DNA of 64,000 nucleotides from Longimicrobium sp. (GCF_035474595.1 NZ_DATIND010000097.1:1-64000); one strand, 5' to 3'. Shown: positions 1 to 7,116, counted from the stretch's first letter. The notes: generated from the sequence alone by a model not told the origin. Numbers and translations are program-made.

Positions 1-159
1 AGCCTTGTCGATGTTGTCGAACGAGATGAAGTCGGCCAGCCCCTTGGCGGCCTGGATCCGCGTGATCGCCGCGGTCAGCGTGGTCTTGCCGTGGTCCACG
101 TGGCCGATGGTGCCCACGTTCACGTGCGGCTTGTTGCGCTCGAACTTCGCCTTGGCCAT
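1..159 (-). CDS. tuf: Elongation factor Tu, N-terminal part (cut by window edge)
   Basis: This is the first 53 codons of EF-Tu, the GTPase that delivers aminoacyl-tRNA to the ribosome. The translation starts [19 protein letters not shown] and contains the P-loop GHVDHGKT at residues 19-26, diagnostic for EF-Tu. The ATG is at 157-159; the rest of the gene lies beyond base 1. A threonine tRNA lies 55 bp upstream on the same strand. The order tRNA-Thr, tuf (then often tRNA-Trp, secE, nusG and ribosomal proteins) is a widespread bacterial arrangement, so co-transcription from upstream of the tRNA is likely. Identity is certain; only the length is unknown here. Confidence 0.97.
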   Translation of the reverse strand, partial: MAKAKFERNKPHVNVGTIGHVDHGKTTLTAAITRIQAAKGLADFISFDNIDKA

Positions 160-214
160 GATCCTTGCTGGTTCCGATCCGGGGGTTTGATGTCGGTCCG
201 GAGGGCCGTCCAGG

Positions 215-287
215 AGCTCGCGATGGGACTCGAACCCATGGCCTCTTCCTTACCAAGGAAGTGCTCTGCCGGCTGAGCTACGCGAGC
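215..287 (-). tRNA. tRNA-Thr (anticodon GGT)
   Basis: The minus strand folds as a standard 73-nt cloverleaf. A 7-bp acceptor stem pairs GCTCGCG (281-287) with CGCGAGC (216-222), and the discriminator is at 215. The anticodon stem CTTCC/GGAAG encloses TTGGTAA, giving anticodon GGT, and the T-arm carries GGTTCGAGTCC. The genome does not encode the CCA end (CCT follows). Its place just upstream of tuf fits the usual thrT-tuf arrangement. Confidence 0.96.
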
Positions 288-610
288 CCGTCCTCCGACG
301 CTTCCGGGCACCTCTGCCCGAAAAAGACGAACAGGAGACCTTGCCGCGTCGTTGCGACCGGCAAGGCCTCGTGGCGTCTGCTGCACTCGCGGAGAGCTTC
401 CATGCGCCCGCCGCGCCTTTCGGCCGATGGTGCGCTGGATACACTTCTCCCGGCGGAGTGCAAGACGAGGAAGTTACCGGAGAATTCCTCCGGAGTCAAC
501 CCCCGCGCCCGCCCTCACCGGGAGGGTTGCCGGACTGCCCGCTTCGTTGTCGAGTGTGCGGTTGATACGCCGCGGCGGGAGATCGGTTCCGCTCGGCCGG
601 GGAGGGGAGG

Positions 611-659
611 GCGAATGAATTCGCTGCAACAACGGCCCGAAGTCCGCCTTCGCGGACTC
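611..659 (+). repeat. R1 two-hairpin repeat, copy 1
   Basis: Hairpin GCGAAT-GA-ATTCGC, linker TGCAACAACGGCCCGA, then hairpin AGTCCGCC-TT-CGCGGACT. It is followed by a GGGAGAAGCATCG tail shared with other copies. It lies in the 540-bp gene-free spacer 288-824, in which I see no credible gene apart from a GC hairpin at 754-784. Confidence 0.8.
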
Positions 660-753
660 CCGCCCGCCACATCTGCGGGAGAAGCATCGAACCGCGCACC
701 CCCCACCGCCCGCGCCGCGTATCCGGATTCCCCGTGCGTCCGGGCAGCAAGCG

Positions 754-784
754 GGCGCGCGGTCCGGGTTCCGGGCCGCGCGCC
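754..784 (-). terminator. Possible terminator hairpin
   Basis: A 12-bp stem (GGCGCGCGGTCC against GGGCCGCGCGCC, one wobble pair) with a 7-nt loop lies 40 bp past the stop of the small cysteine-rich gene at 825. There is no U-tract on the minus strand, so termination is only suggested. Confidence 0.4.
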
Positions 785-824
785 TCATTCTTTTCCGTAT
801 CTCCCTTCCCGGTCGCCTGCGGCG

Positions 825-1028
825 TCAGAGGCAGCGGCAGCCGCGGCCGTCGCAGAAGCCGGTCTGGCCGGTCTTCGCGCACTTCATGTCGCAGGCGTTC
901 TGCGAGCACCCGCGGAACCCGGCGTCCGACTTCGCGGGCGTGGCGGTGGCCTGCGCGGCCCCGAACCCCAGCGACGCCGCCACCACGGCGGCGAACGCTC
1001 CCCGGCGGATCAGCGATCTCGTGCGCAT
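825..1028 (-). CDS. Secreted six-cysteine, defensin-like (CS-alpha-beta pattern) small peptide
   Basis: This is a 67-residue preprotein. The ATG at 1026-1028 is preceded by AGGAGGG at ideal spacing. Residues 1-27 form a Sec signal (RTRSLIRR, then a hydrophobic stretch ending AQA). The remaining 40 residues carry six cysteines at 41, 46, 50, 59, 64 and 66, spaced C-x4-C-x3-C-x8-C-x4-C-x-C with Gly57 two before Cys59. CxxxC, GxC and CxC in that order is the signature of cysteine-stabilised alpha-beta defensins of fungi, arthropods and a few bacteria; I infer the fold from this pattern only. It starts 79 bp downstream of the ABC permease on the same strand with no clear terminator between, so it may be co-transcribed. 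Alternatives are another disulfide-rich toxin, inhibitor or metal-binding peptide. Confidence 0.75.
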   Translation of the reverse strand: MRTRSLIRRGAFAAVVAASLGFGAAQATATPAKSDAGFRGCSQNACDMKCAKTGQTGFCDGRGCRCL

Positions 1029-1107
1029 CGGCTCCCTCCTGGCGTGAGTGAAGATCCCGCGAGTCTCCGCGCGCCGCACGATTCACGCCTTCGCACGGAC
1101 CGGCCTG

Positions 1108-2238
1108 CTACTCGATCGTCTTGGAGAAGCGGGCAACGCTGAGCATCAGGATAACGATCGCCATCACGGCGAGGATCGCGGCTTCCTGCCACAGGTCGCC
1201 GACGCCGACGCCCTTCAGGAGGATGCCGCGGAGGACGCGCAGGTAGTGCGTGAGCGGGAGCGCGGTGCTGATCCACTGCATCGCCCTGGGCATGGCCTCA
1301 CGGGGAAACATGAAGCCGGAAAGGAGGATGTTGGGCATCAGCAGCATGAAGGAGAGCTGCATCGCCTGGGCCTGGGTGCGCGCGACGGTGGAGACGAAGA
1401 GTCCGAGCCCCAGGTTGGCGAGCACGAAGAGCAGGCTGATGGCGTAGAGCCCGGGGAGATTCCCGCGCACGGGGACGCCGAAGAGGACCCATCCGAGCAG
1501 GAGGATCACCGTCATCTGCACGTACCCCACGAGCACGAAGGGGAGGATCTTCCCCAGCATCATGCTGGTCTTGCCGATGGGGGTGACGATGAGCTGCTCC
1601 AGCGTGCCGCGCTCGCGCTCGCGGGTGATGGCGAGCGAGGTGATGAGGATCATGGTCATCGACAGGAGCACGCCCACCAGCCCGGGGACGATGTACACCT
1701 CGCTGCGGAGCGCGGGGTTGTACCACGGCCGCACGCGCACGTCCAGCAGCGGGATGGCCGCCGCGCGGCGGCCGGTGAGCTCGGCGGCGCTGGCCTGGCC
1801 GGCGAGCATGGCGCCGGACATGGCGCTCTGCGACGCCATGGGGTCGGCCGCGTCGACGATGACCTGCGCGGTGGCGCCGCGGCCGCGCTTGAGGCCGCGC
1901 TGGAAGTCCGGGGGGATGACGACGGCGGCGCGGGCGCTGCCCCGGTCGATCATCCGCTTCACCTCGGCGCGGCTCTGCACGTAGGCGACGACGTCGAAGT
2001 TGCCGGTGTTGCGCATGACGTCGACCAGGCGGCGGCTCTCGGTGGTGCCGCTCTCGTCGAGGACGACGGTGGGGAGGTGGCGGACGTCGGTGCGGATGGC
2101 GAAGCCGAAGATGACCAGCTGGATGGCGGGGATCATGACCATGATCCCCAGCGTGAGCCGGTCGCGGCGCATCTGGACGAACTCCTTCCAGAGCATGGGC
2201 CAGAGGCGCCAGTGGCGGATCTGCTCGCGGAGGCTCAT
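1108..2238 (-). CDS. ABC-2 type transporter permease (YbhS/YbhR/YhhJ-like)
   Basis: This is a 376-aa inner-membrane permease. One transmembrane segment lies near residues 28-48 (MVMIPAIQLVIFGFAI) and is followed by a large periplasmic domain of about 130 residues. A C-terminal block has five more segments and the ABC-2 signature region ITRERERGTLEQLIVTP near residues 205-220. This layout is typical of drug-efflux ABC-2 permeases. It belongs functionally with the ATPase and HlyD genes upstream, but a 412-bp spacer containing an SSR array and an R1 repeat separates it from the ATPase. Only one permease is present, whereas E. coli ybhGFSR has two, so a homodimer is likely. The substrate is unknown. 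Confidence 0.9.
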   Translation of the reverse strand: MSLREQIRHWRLWPMLWKEFVQMRRDRLTLGIMVMIPAIQLVIFGFAIRTDVRHLPTVVLDESGTTESRRLVDVMRNTGNFDVVAYVQSRAEVKRMIDRGSARAAVVIPPDFQRGLKRGRGATAQVIVDAADPMASQSAMSGAMLAGQASAAELTGRRAAAIPLLDVRVRPWYNPALRSEVYIVPGLVGVLLSMTMILITSLAITRERERGTLEQLIVTPIGKTSMMLGKILPFVLVGYVQMTVILLLGWVLFGVPVRGNLPGLYAISLLFVLANLGLGLFVSTVARTQAQAMQLSFMLLMPNILLSGFMFPREAMPRAMQWISTALPLTHYLRVLRGILLKGVGVGDLWQEAAILAVMAIVILMLSVARFSKTIE

Positions 2239-2255
2239 GGGGCTCGCTCCGCGAA

Positions 2256-2300
2256 CGGAAGTGCGAAAGTGCGAGAGTGCGAAAGTGCGATAGTGCGGAA
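2256..2300. repeat. SSR array, 8-bp unit (GTGCGAAA type)
   Basis: Five imperfect units of GTGCGAAA/GTGCGAGA/GTGCGGAA lie immediately upstream of the permease ATG, within the 2239-2650 spacer. Confidence 0.85.
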
Positions 2301-2346
2301 CTCAGCGCGTCGTCCGGCGCCCGGGGCGCTCCGGCAGGCATCTTCA

Positions 2347-2396
2347 CCGCCAATGGAATTGGCGGGCAACAACTGCACGAAATCCCTGCGGGACTG
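2347..2396 (+). repeat. R1 two-hairpin repeat, copy 2
   Basis: First stem CCGCCAAT/ATTGGCGG, linker GGCAACAACTGCACGA, second stem with TCCCTGCGGGA. The first-stem sequence differs from copy 1 but base pairing is kept. The rest of the spacer up to 2650 holds a short GC hairpin (TTTGGCGCC at 2594-2602 against GGCGCCAAA at 2605-2613) and no credible gene. Confidence 0.8.
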
Positions 2397-2650
2397 CGGC
2401 CGCGGCATCGGGGCGGGGGGAGAAGCATCGCGGCGGCCGCCGATCGCCATGGCCGCTGCGTGAGGGATGCGCGCCCGGAGGGCCGGGACACCGCCGCGCC
2501 GCGCCGAGGCCGCGGAATCGACCGGATGCATGCGCGGCGGGGGCCCGGCGCGGTTGGCAACAGTCGTATCGTTGCCTACCGCGCGCGCAGCCCGTTTTGG
2601 CGCCTCGGCGCCAAACACGCCCAAAGCCTGCGGTTCCAACAGCTCACCCC

Positions 2651-3421
2651 TCATACGATCGCTCCCTCGTCGCGGCGCTGGAGCTCGATGAAGACGTCCT
2701 CGATGGTGGGCTGGCCGAACTGCGCGGTGATCTCGGCGGTGGTGCCGACGGCGATCAGGTGGCCGCGCGAGAGGAAGGCGATGCGCTGGCAGCGCTCGGC
2801 CTCGTCCATGTAGTGCGTGGTGACCAGGATGGTGGTGCCGCGCCGCGCGAGATCGTAGATGAGCTGCCAGAAGGTGCGGCGCGCGGCGGGGTCCACGCCG
2901 GCCGTGGGCTCGTCGAGGAACAGCATCTTCGGGCGATGGGCGGTGGAGCACGCCAGCGCCAGCCGCTGCTTCCACCCGCCGCTGAGGGTGCCGGCGAGCT
3001 GGCCCGCGCGCTGCGCCAGGCCCAGCTCGTCGACCAGTTCGTCCATCCGCTCGCGCCGCTCGCGGCCGGCCAGCCCGTAGACGGAGGCGTAGAAGCGGAT
3101 GTTCTCCAGCACCGTCAGGTCGTCGTACAGCCCGAACTTCTGCGACATGTAGCCGATGTTGCGGCGCACCATCTCCGACTGCGTGGCGACGTCGAACCCG
3201 ACCACCGTGGCCTTGCCGCCGCTGGGGGCCATCAGGCCGCAGAGCATGCGGATGGTCGTCGTTTTTCCCGAGCCGTTGGGGCCCAGCAGGCCGAACACCT
3301 CGCCCGCGGCGATGCTCATCGTGAGTCCCTCGACGGCCACGAGCGGGCCGAACGCCTTGCGCAGGCCGTCGGTGACGACCGCGGGGGCGGCGGACGGGTC
3401 GCGCGCGCCGGGGTCCGTCAT
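2651..3421 (-). CDS. ABC transporter ATP-binding protein (YbhF-like, single domain)
   Basis: This 256-aa ATPase of an efflux ABC transporter has Walker A GPNGSGKT at residues 47-54, a Q-loop at SQKFGLYDDL, signature LSGGWKQR, Walker B MLFLDEPTAG and H-loop THYMDEAE. The C-terminal QPTIEDVFIELQ tail is typical of CcmA/YbhF-type ATPases paired with ABC-2 permeases. The ATG overlaps the stop of the HlyD gene by 4 bases (ATGA), showing translational coupling. E. coli YbhF has two ATPase domains; this protein has one, so it must dimerise. Confidence 0.93.
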   Translation of the reverse strand: MTDPGARDPSAAPAVVTDGLRKAFGPLVAVEGLTMSIAAGEVFGLLGPNGSGKTTTIRMLCGLMAPSGGKATVVGFDVATQSEMVRRNIGYMSQKFGLYDDLTVLENIRFYASVYGLAGRERRERMDELVDELGLAQRAGQLAGTLSGGWKQRLALACSTAHRPKMLFLDEPTAGVDPAARRTFWQLIYDLARRGTTILVTTHYMDEAERCQRIAFLSRGHLIAVGTTAEITAQFGQPTIEDVFIELQRRDEGAIV

Positions 3422-4371
3422 CGCGCGGCGGCGCGGGGGAAGGTGACGGTGATGGGGAGCCCGGCCTTCAGCATCGGCTGGCCCGCGAGGAAGTCGACGC
3501 GGACGCCGAAGAGGAGGTCGGCGCGCTCGCGCTCGGTCAGCGCCACGCGCGGGGTGAACTCGGCCTTGCTGTTCACGGCGGTGATGCGCCCGCGGAAGAC
3601 ACGCTCGGGGAAGCCGTCGAGCCGCGCGTCGACCGGGTCGCCCACGCGCAGCCGCGGGAGCACGCGCTCGCCGACGTAGACGCGGGTGTACGGGTGCGCC
3701 GCGTCGCCCAGGGTGACGACGGGCTGGCCGGCGGCGATCACCTCGCCCGGCTCTGCGTAGCGGCCGACGACCACGCCGGAGACGGGCGCGGTCAGCGTCA
3801 GGTCGCTCGCGGTCGACTGTGAGGTGCGGAGCGCCGCCTGCGCGCCGGAAACCTGGGCGCGCGCGGCCTCGACCTCCTCGCGGCGGGGACCGCTCCGCAC
3901 GGCGGCGGCCACCTCGCGCGCGGCGTCGCGGCGGCGGGCGGCCACGCGCGCGGCGGTCTGCGCGGCGTCGAACTGCTGGCGGCTGACGGTGCCGTGCGCG
4001 GCCAGCGGACGCAGCCGCTCCACGTCGCGGGCGGCGCGGTCGGCCTCGGCCTGCGCGGCGGCGAGGTCGGCGCCCGCGCGGGCCACGTCCTCGGGGCGGG
4101 AGCCGGCCTGCAGCTCGTTCAGCCGCGCCTGCGCCTGCTGCACCGTGGCCTCGCGCACGCCCACGTCGCCGACCGCGACCGTCTGCGTCAGCACGGCCAG
4201 GGTGTCGCCCGCGCGCACGGTGTCGCCCTCGCGCACGTTCATGCGGACGACGCGCGCGGGCTGCAGCGGCGCGGCATCCGTCTCCGTCATCTCCAGCGTT
4301 CCCGTGGCCATGTCGGCATCCGCGCCGCGCCCGCATGCGGCCAGCAGGAGCACGAGCGCGATCCGTCTCAT
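3418..4371 (-). CDS. HlyD-family membrane fusion lipoprotein (YbhG-like)
   Basis: This is a 317-aa periplasmic adaptor. A lipoprotein signal (LLLAAC, Cys13) is followed by a biotinyl-lipoyl half-motif (MNVREGDTVRAGDTLAVL). A long alanine- and arginine-rich coiled coil runs over residues 75-190 (QQAQARLNELQAGSRPEDV onward), then the second lipoyl half (TLTAPVSGVVVGRYAEPGE) and a beta-barrel region. It would link the ABC permease to an outer-membrane exit duct; no TolC homologue is in the window. Start and stop each overlap the neighbouring genes by 4 bases, so it sits in a tight operon with the regulator and ATPase. Confidence 0.93.
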   Translation of the reverse strand: MRRIALVLLLAACGRGADADMATGTLEMTETDAAPLQPARVVRMNVREGDTVRAGDTLAVLTQTVAVGDVGVREATVQQAQARLNELQAGSRPEDVARAGADLAAAQAEADRAARDVERLRPLAAHGTVSRQQFDAAQTAARVAARRRDAAREVAAAVRSGPRREEVEAARAQVSGAQAALRTSQSTASDLTLTAPVSGVVVGRYAEPGEVIAAGQPVVTLGDAAHPYTRVYVGERVLPRLRVGDPVDARLDGFPERVFRGRITAVNSKAEFTPRVALTERERADLLFGVRVDFLAGQPMLKAGLPITVTFPRAAAR

Positions 4372-5015
4372 CCTTCCTCCGTATCTTCTGCTCCACCCCG
4401 CCTCGCCTCGAGCGCCGAGAGGACGAACGCGGCGGCGTGGCGGGCGTAGGCGGCAAGGTCGTCGTCGGTGGCGGCACCGGGGCCGCGGTCCAGCAGCACG
4501 CCCATGGCCGGGCGCACGATGTGGGTGTAGGGGACGAGCGAGACGGCGCTGATGGCGCAGAAGCGCGGGTCCAGGTCGGGGCGGAAGAGCCCGCTCTTCT
4601 GCCCCTGCTCGATGAGCTGGCAGACGACGCGGAAGACGCCGCCGGCGAGCTGGCCGATGTGCTCGGCGGCGTGCTCGGCGTGCGGGTCGATCATCTCGCG
4701 CGCGAGGATGCGCGGGAGCGTGGGCCGCTCGCGCAGGCGCCCGGACTGGAAATCGATGAGCGTCCGGACCGCCTCGTCCGGCGGAAGGCCGGGCTCCATG
4801 CGCCGCGCGGCCGCGCCGAGGAGCCACTCGAACAGGCGGCTGAGGACGGCGCGGTAGAGCGTGTCCTTGCTGCCGAAGTAGTAGTAGATGAGCGCGGGGT
4901 TGGCGTCCGCCCGCGCGCCGATCTGCTTGATCGTGGTGGAATCGAACCCCTGCCGCGCGAACAGCTCTTCCGCCGCGTCGAGGATCAGGTCGCGTGTGGC
5001 CGCCTCGGTTTCCAT
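4368..5015 (-). CDS. TetR-family repressor (CecR/YbiH-like) of the efflux operon
   Basis: This 215-aa regulator has an N-terminal helix-turn-helix (DAAEELFARQGFDSTTIKQIG, then NPALIYYYFGSKDTLYRAVL, residues 13-60). The ligand-binding C-terminal domain is of the kind seen in CecR/YbiH regulators. It is the first gene of the operon and its stop overlaps the hlyD start by 4 bases. A perfect inverted repeat sits 12 bp upstream of its ATG. By analogy with E. coli cecR-ybhGFSR it probably represses its own operon until a toxic ligand binds; the ligand is unknown. Confidence 0.92.
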   Translation of the reverse strand: METEAATRDLILDAAEELFARQGFDSTTIKQIGARADANPALIYYYFGSKDTLYRAVLSRLFEWLLGAAARRMEPGLPPDEAVRTLIDFQSGRLRERPTLPRILAREMIDPHAEHAAEHIGQLAGGVFRVVCQLIEQGQKSGLFRPDLDPRFCAISAVSLVPYTHIVRPAMGVLLDRGPGAATDDDLAAYARHAAAFVLSALEARRGGAEDTEEG

Positions 5016-5026
5016 GATGGAATTGA

Positions 5027-5042
5027 TTAATCGGTTGATTAA
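5027..5042. promoter_or_regulatory. Probable TetR operator
   Basis: TTAATC-GGTT-GATTAA is a perfect 6+6 inverted repeat. It is AT-rich against a GC-rich background and lies 12-27 bp upstream of the tetR ATG. Size and place fit autorepression. GATTAA occurs again at 5025-5030, so the site may be wider. Confidence 0.6.
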
Positions 5043-5083
5043 CTCGGCGCAAGGGCGTTGTGGTGAGTCTCAGGTGCGGAAGG

Positions 5084-5131
5084 GCGAATGAATTCGCGGC
5101 AACAACGGCCCGAAGTCCGCCTTCGCGGACC
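5084..5131 (+). repeat. R1 two-hairpin repeat, copy 3
   Basis: Nearly identical to copy 1 (GCGAATGAATTCGC, GGCAACAACGGCCCGA, GTCCGCCTTCGCGGAC). It lies in the spacer between tetR and the divergent peptide array. The remainder to 5396 has AT-richer stretches (5215-5290) that may hold the promoter of the first precursor, but no site is clear. Confidence 0.8.
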
Positions 5132-5396
5132 TCGATGGGCTGTATCCGGGCGGGTAGAGAAGCATCGTTGCCCTCGAAGGAACCGGCTTTGCTGATCCTC
5201 GTTCCGTAGCAGGATGAGAATCGCAGGCGAGTGTCTTGACTTCTTCCGTTTTCAGTCGAATTTAGATGTTGGTCTGCAATTCGATTGCAGCGCTCGGAAA
5301 CACCTGACGGTAAGCGCACGACGCGCACAGCCGTCGCCGGGACTGCTCACTCCGTCGCGCCTAATCCGCCGCGGGGTGAAGTGGATGGAGACGAAC

Positions 5397-5606
5397 ATGA
5401 AGAAGAAGCTGCTGCTGGATCCGGGCGACCTGCGAGTGGAGAGCTTCCGCACCGCGGACACCGGCGGCGCCCGCGGGACGGTGCGCGCCCACGGATACAC
5501 CGACCCGGACTACCCCAGCTGCGCCCGGACCTGCGGCTTCTCGCCGCCGCCCGACACCGAGATCTGTTACGGCTACGTGGCCAGCATCCCGCACTGCTGC
5601 GTCTGA
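5397..5606 (+). CDS. RiPP precursor 1 (LxLDxxxLxVESF leader, divergent core)
   Basis: This is a 69-aa peptide. The leader MKKKLLLDPGDLRVESFRT is followed by GGARGTVRAHG and a core with five cysteines ending PHCCV. The leader matches the other eight precursors here and resembles class I lanthipeptide leaders of the FNLD-box kind; in related bacteria such peptides are called pinensin-family. The ATG at 5397 is chosen because it aligns with the MKK start of the siblings and follows GGAG; an in-frame ATG at 5384 is possible. A T-tailed hairpin follows, so it is probably transcribed alone. No modifying enzyme lies in the window; the mature product is unknown. Confidence 0.8.
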   Translation: MKKKLLLDPGDLRVESFRTADTGGARGTVRAHGYTDPDYPSCARTCGFSPPPDTEICYGYVASIPHCCV

Positions 5607-5620
5607 CCGCCGCACGCCTC

Positions 5621-5656
5621 CGCCCCCGGCGCACCCCGCGTCCGGGGGCGTTTTCG
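5621..5656 (+). terminator. Intrinsic terminator after precursor 1
   Basis: Stem CGCCCCCGG/CCGGGGGCG with a 12-nt loop, followed directly by TTTT. It separates precursor 1 from precursors 2-9. Confidence 0.75.
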
Positions 5657-5694
5657 TCCGTCTCGCGATCACCTCAACCCGGCAAGGAGGACCG

Positions 5695-5916
5695 ATGGAT
5701 TCGTTTCTGTTGAATCCGGGCGACCTGCAGGTCCAATCGTTCCCGACCACGTCGTCCGACCCGGCGGTGGGGACGATGAAGACGTACGAGCCGGGCTGCA
5801 CCACCCCCGACCTCTGCCCCAACGGAACCGTCGCCGTCGCGCCGATGAAGACGTACGAGCCGGGGTGCACCACGCCCGACCTGTGCCCGATCGGCGGCAC
5901 GGTCGCCGTCGCCTGA
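5695..5916 (+). CDS. RiPP precursor 2 with duplicated core
   Basis: This is a 73-aa peptide with strong AAGGAGG upstream of the ATG. The leader MDSFLLNPGDLQVQSFPTT lacks the MKK start but keeps the L-N-x-x-D-L-x-V-x-S-F box. The core is a direct duplication: MKTYEPGCTTPDLCP occurs twice, each copy followed by GTVAVA, with 23-residue units and two cysteines per unit. Multi-core precursors are known among several RiPP classes and would yield two products from one peptide. It is followed 16 bp later by precursor 3, whose core is similar. Confidence 0.78.
   Translation: MDSFLLNPGDLQVQSFPTTSSDPAVGTMKTYEPGCTTPDLCPNGTVAVAPMKTYEPGCTTPDLCPIGGTVAVA
5776..5913 (+). repeat. Internal 69-bp direct duplication in precursor 2
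   Basis: Units 5776-5844 and 5845-5913 encode the two cores. They differ mostly at third codon positions, so the duplication is not brand new and the protein sequence has been conserved. Confidence 0.85.
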
Positions 5917-5932
5917 GCCGGGAGGATCGCCC

Positions 5933-6082
5933 ATGAGACCGACGAGACTGGAGCTGGACGAGCTGGCCGTGGAGTCGTTCGCCACCGCCGATCCCGAGGC
6001 CGCCGCGACGCTGCCGACGACGATGCGCACCTTCGAGCGCGACTGCACCTATCCCGACCTGTGCGGCGACACCACCGGGTGA
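5933..6082 (+). CDS. RiPP precursor 3, short
   Basis: This 49-aa peptide is preceded by GGGAGGAT. The leader MRPTRLELDELAVESFATAD matches the family. The core TFERDCTYPDLCGDTTG has only two cysteines and resembles one unit of precursor 2 (T-[YF]-E-x-x-C-T-x-P-D-L-C). It is easily missed because of its length, but position, ribosome-binding site and leader all support it. Confidence 0.75.
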   Translation: MRPTRLELDELAVESFATADPEAAATLPTTMRTFERDCTYPDLCGDTTG

Positions 6083-6117
6083 TCCGCCGCGGTTCCCCAT
6101 CCCCCAAGGAGGGCGCG

Positions 6118-6333
6118 ATGAAGAAGCTGAACCTGGACATGGCGGAGCTGAAGGTGGAGAGCTTCGAGACCTTCGTTCCGGAGGAGAAGCGCGGGACGGT
6201 GCACGCCAACGTCGCGTGCGTGACCGCCAGCTGCGGGGGAACCTGCGGCAACATCCCCGCGAGCGACCTGGAGAAGAACGGCGACTACGCGCTGATCTTC
6301 AACGGGCTGCGCACCCCGGCCTGCTGCGTCTGA
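6118..6333 (+). CDS. RiPP precursor 4
   Basis: This 71-aa peptide has AAGGAGGG upstream. The leader is MKKLNLDMAELKVESFETF, then VPEEKRGTVHANVAC, and a Ser/Thr/Cys-rich core with five cysteines (C-x4-SC-GGTCG, then TPACCV at the end). It is the first of four close siblings (precursors 4-7). Ser/Thr and Cys in the core suit lanthionine or other thioether ring formation, which is inference from family resemblance. Confidence 0.82.
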   Translation: MKKLNLDMAELKVESFETFVPEEKRGTVHANVACVTASCGGTCGNIPASDLEKNGDYALIFNGLRTPACCV

Positions 6334-6346
6334 TGAGGAGGGTTCC

Positions 6347-6565
6347 ATGAAGAAGCTTACGCTGGACATCGGCGGGCTGAAGGTGGAGAGCTTCGAGACC
6401 TTCGTCCCCGAGGACCGCCGCGGGACCGTGCGCGCCAACAGCGGCTGCATCACCTACAGCTGCCCGCCGGGCACGTGCGGCGCCCCGCCCGCCAGCGAGA
6501 TCGAGAAGAAGGGCGACTACGCCGGGACCTTCGCCCCGAACTGCACCCCCGCCTGCTGCTACTGA
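6347..6565 (+). CDS. RiPP precursor 5
   Basis: This 72-aa peptide starts 13 bp after precursor 4 with GAGGAGGG as ribosome-binding site. The leader is MKKLTLDIGGLKVESFETF, the middle VPEDRRGTVRANSGC, and the core TYSCPPGTCG ... CTPACCY. It differs from precursor 6 at only a few core positions (for example a C-terminal Tyr for Val), so the two may yield near-identical variants. Confidence 0.84.
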   Translation: MKKLTLDIGGLKVESFETFVPEDRRGTVRANSGCITYSCPPGTCGAPPASEIEKKGDYAGTFAPNCTPACCY

Positions 6566-6597
6566 GGCGCGGTCCCCGATCCCACGTGGAGGACGCC

Positions 6598-6816
6598 ATG
6601 AAGAAGCTGGCGCTGGACCTGGCCGCGCTGACGGTGGAGAGCTTCGAGACCTTCGTTCCCGAGGACCGCCGCGGAACGGTGCGCGCGAACAGCGGGTGCG
6701 TGACCTACAGCTGCCCGCCCGGCACCTGCGGCGCCCAGCCCCTCAGCGACATCGAGAAGAACGGCGACTACGCGGGGACGTTCGCCCCGAACTGCACCCC
6801 GGCCTGCTGCGTCTGA
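6598..6816 (+). CDS. RiPP precursor 6
   Basis: This 72-aa peptide has the leader MKKLALDLAALTVESFETF, then VPEDRRGTVRANSGC and the core VTYSCPPGTCG ... CTPACCV. GGAGG stands upstream. It is closest to precursor 5, as expected from tandem duplication followed by drift. Confidence 0.84.
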   Translation: MKKLALDLAALTVESFETFVPEDRRGTVRANSGCVTYSCPPGTCGAQPLSDIEKNGDYAGTFAPNCTPACCV

Positions 6817-6845
6817 CGAGGCGCAACCCGAACGAGGAGTAGACG

Positions 6846-7058
6846 ATGAAGAAGCTTACGCTGGACCTGGCCGGACTGAAGGTGGAGAGCTTCGAAACCT
6901 TCGTTCCCGAAGACCGCCGCGGGACCGTGCGCGCCAACAGCGGCTGCCAGACGTTCAGCTGCCCGCCCGGCACCTGCGGGATCGCGCCGGACAGCCTGGC
7001 CGAGAAGGACGGCGACTTCGCCGCCACGCCGCTGTGCAGCGGAAACTGCTGCGCCTGA
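6846..7058 (+). CDS. RiPP precursor 7
   Basis: This 70-aa peptide has GAGGAG upstream and the leader MKKLTLDLAGLKVESFETF, then VPEDRRGTVRANSGC. The core FSCPPGTCG has a shorter, altered end (PLCSGNCCA). It is the last of the 4-7 subgroup before a 116-bp spacer with a strong hairpin. Confidence 0.83.
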   Translation: MKKLTLDLAGLKVESFETFVPEDRRGTVRANSGCQTFSCPPGTCGIAPDSLAEKDGDFAATPLCSGNCCA

Positions 7059-7077
7059 CCCTTCCGATCCACCCACA

Positions 7078-7116
7078 CCGCTCCGGAGCGCCCGCGCGGC
7101 CCGCGCTCCGGAGCGG
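7078..7116 (+). terminator. Hairpin between precursors 7 and 8 (attenuator or terminator)
   Basis: A perfect 14-bp stem, CCGCTCCGGAGCGC against GCGCTCCGGAGCGG, with an 11-nt loop. Each arm is itself palindromic. No T-tract follows, so it may act as an attenuator or an RNA end-protecting structure. Confidence 0.5.

Noticed and set aside
1048-2463. 471-codon plus-strand open frame over the ABC permease
   Set aside because: It is antisense to a clear permease, has no family resemblance and an excess of Ala/Gly/His/Glu from GC-rich antisense reading; long open antisense frames are expected at this GC content.
5214-5396. Extended N-terminus of precursor 1
   Set aside because: Sequence before MKKK has no similarity to sibling leaders, and a ribosome-binding site lies immediately before the MKKK start.
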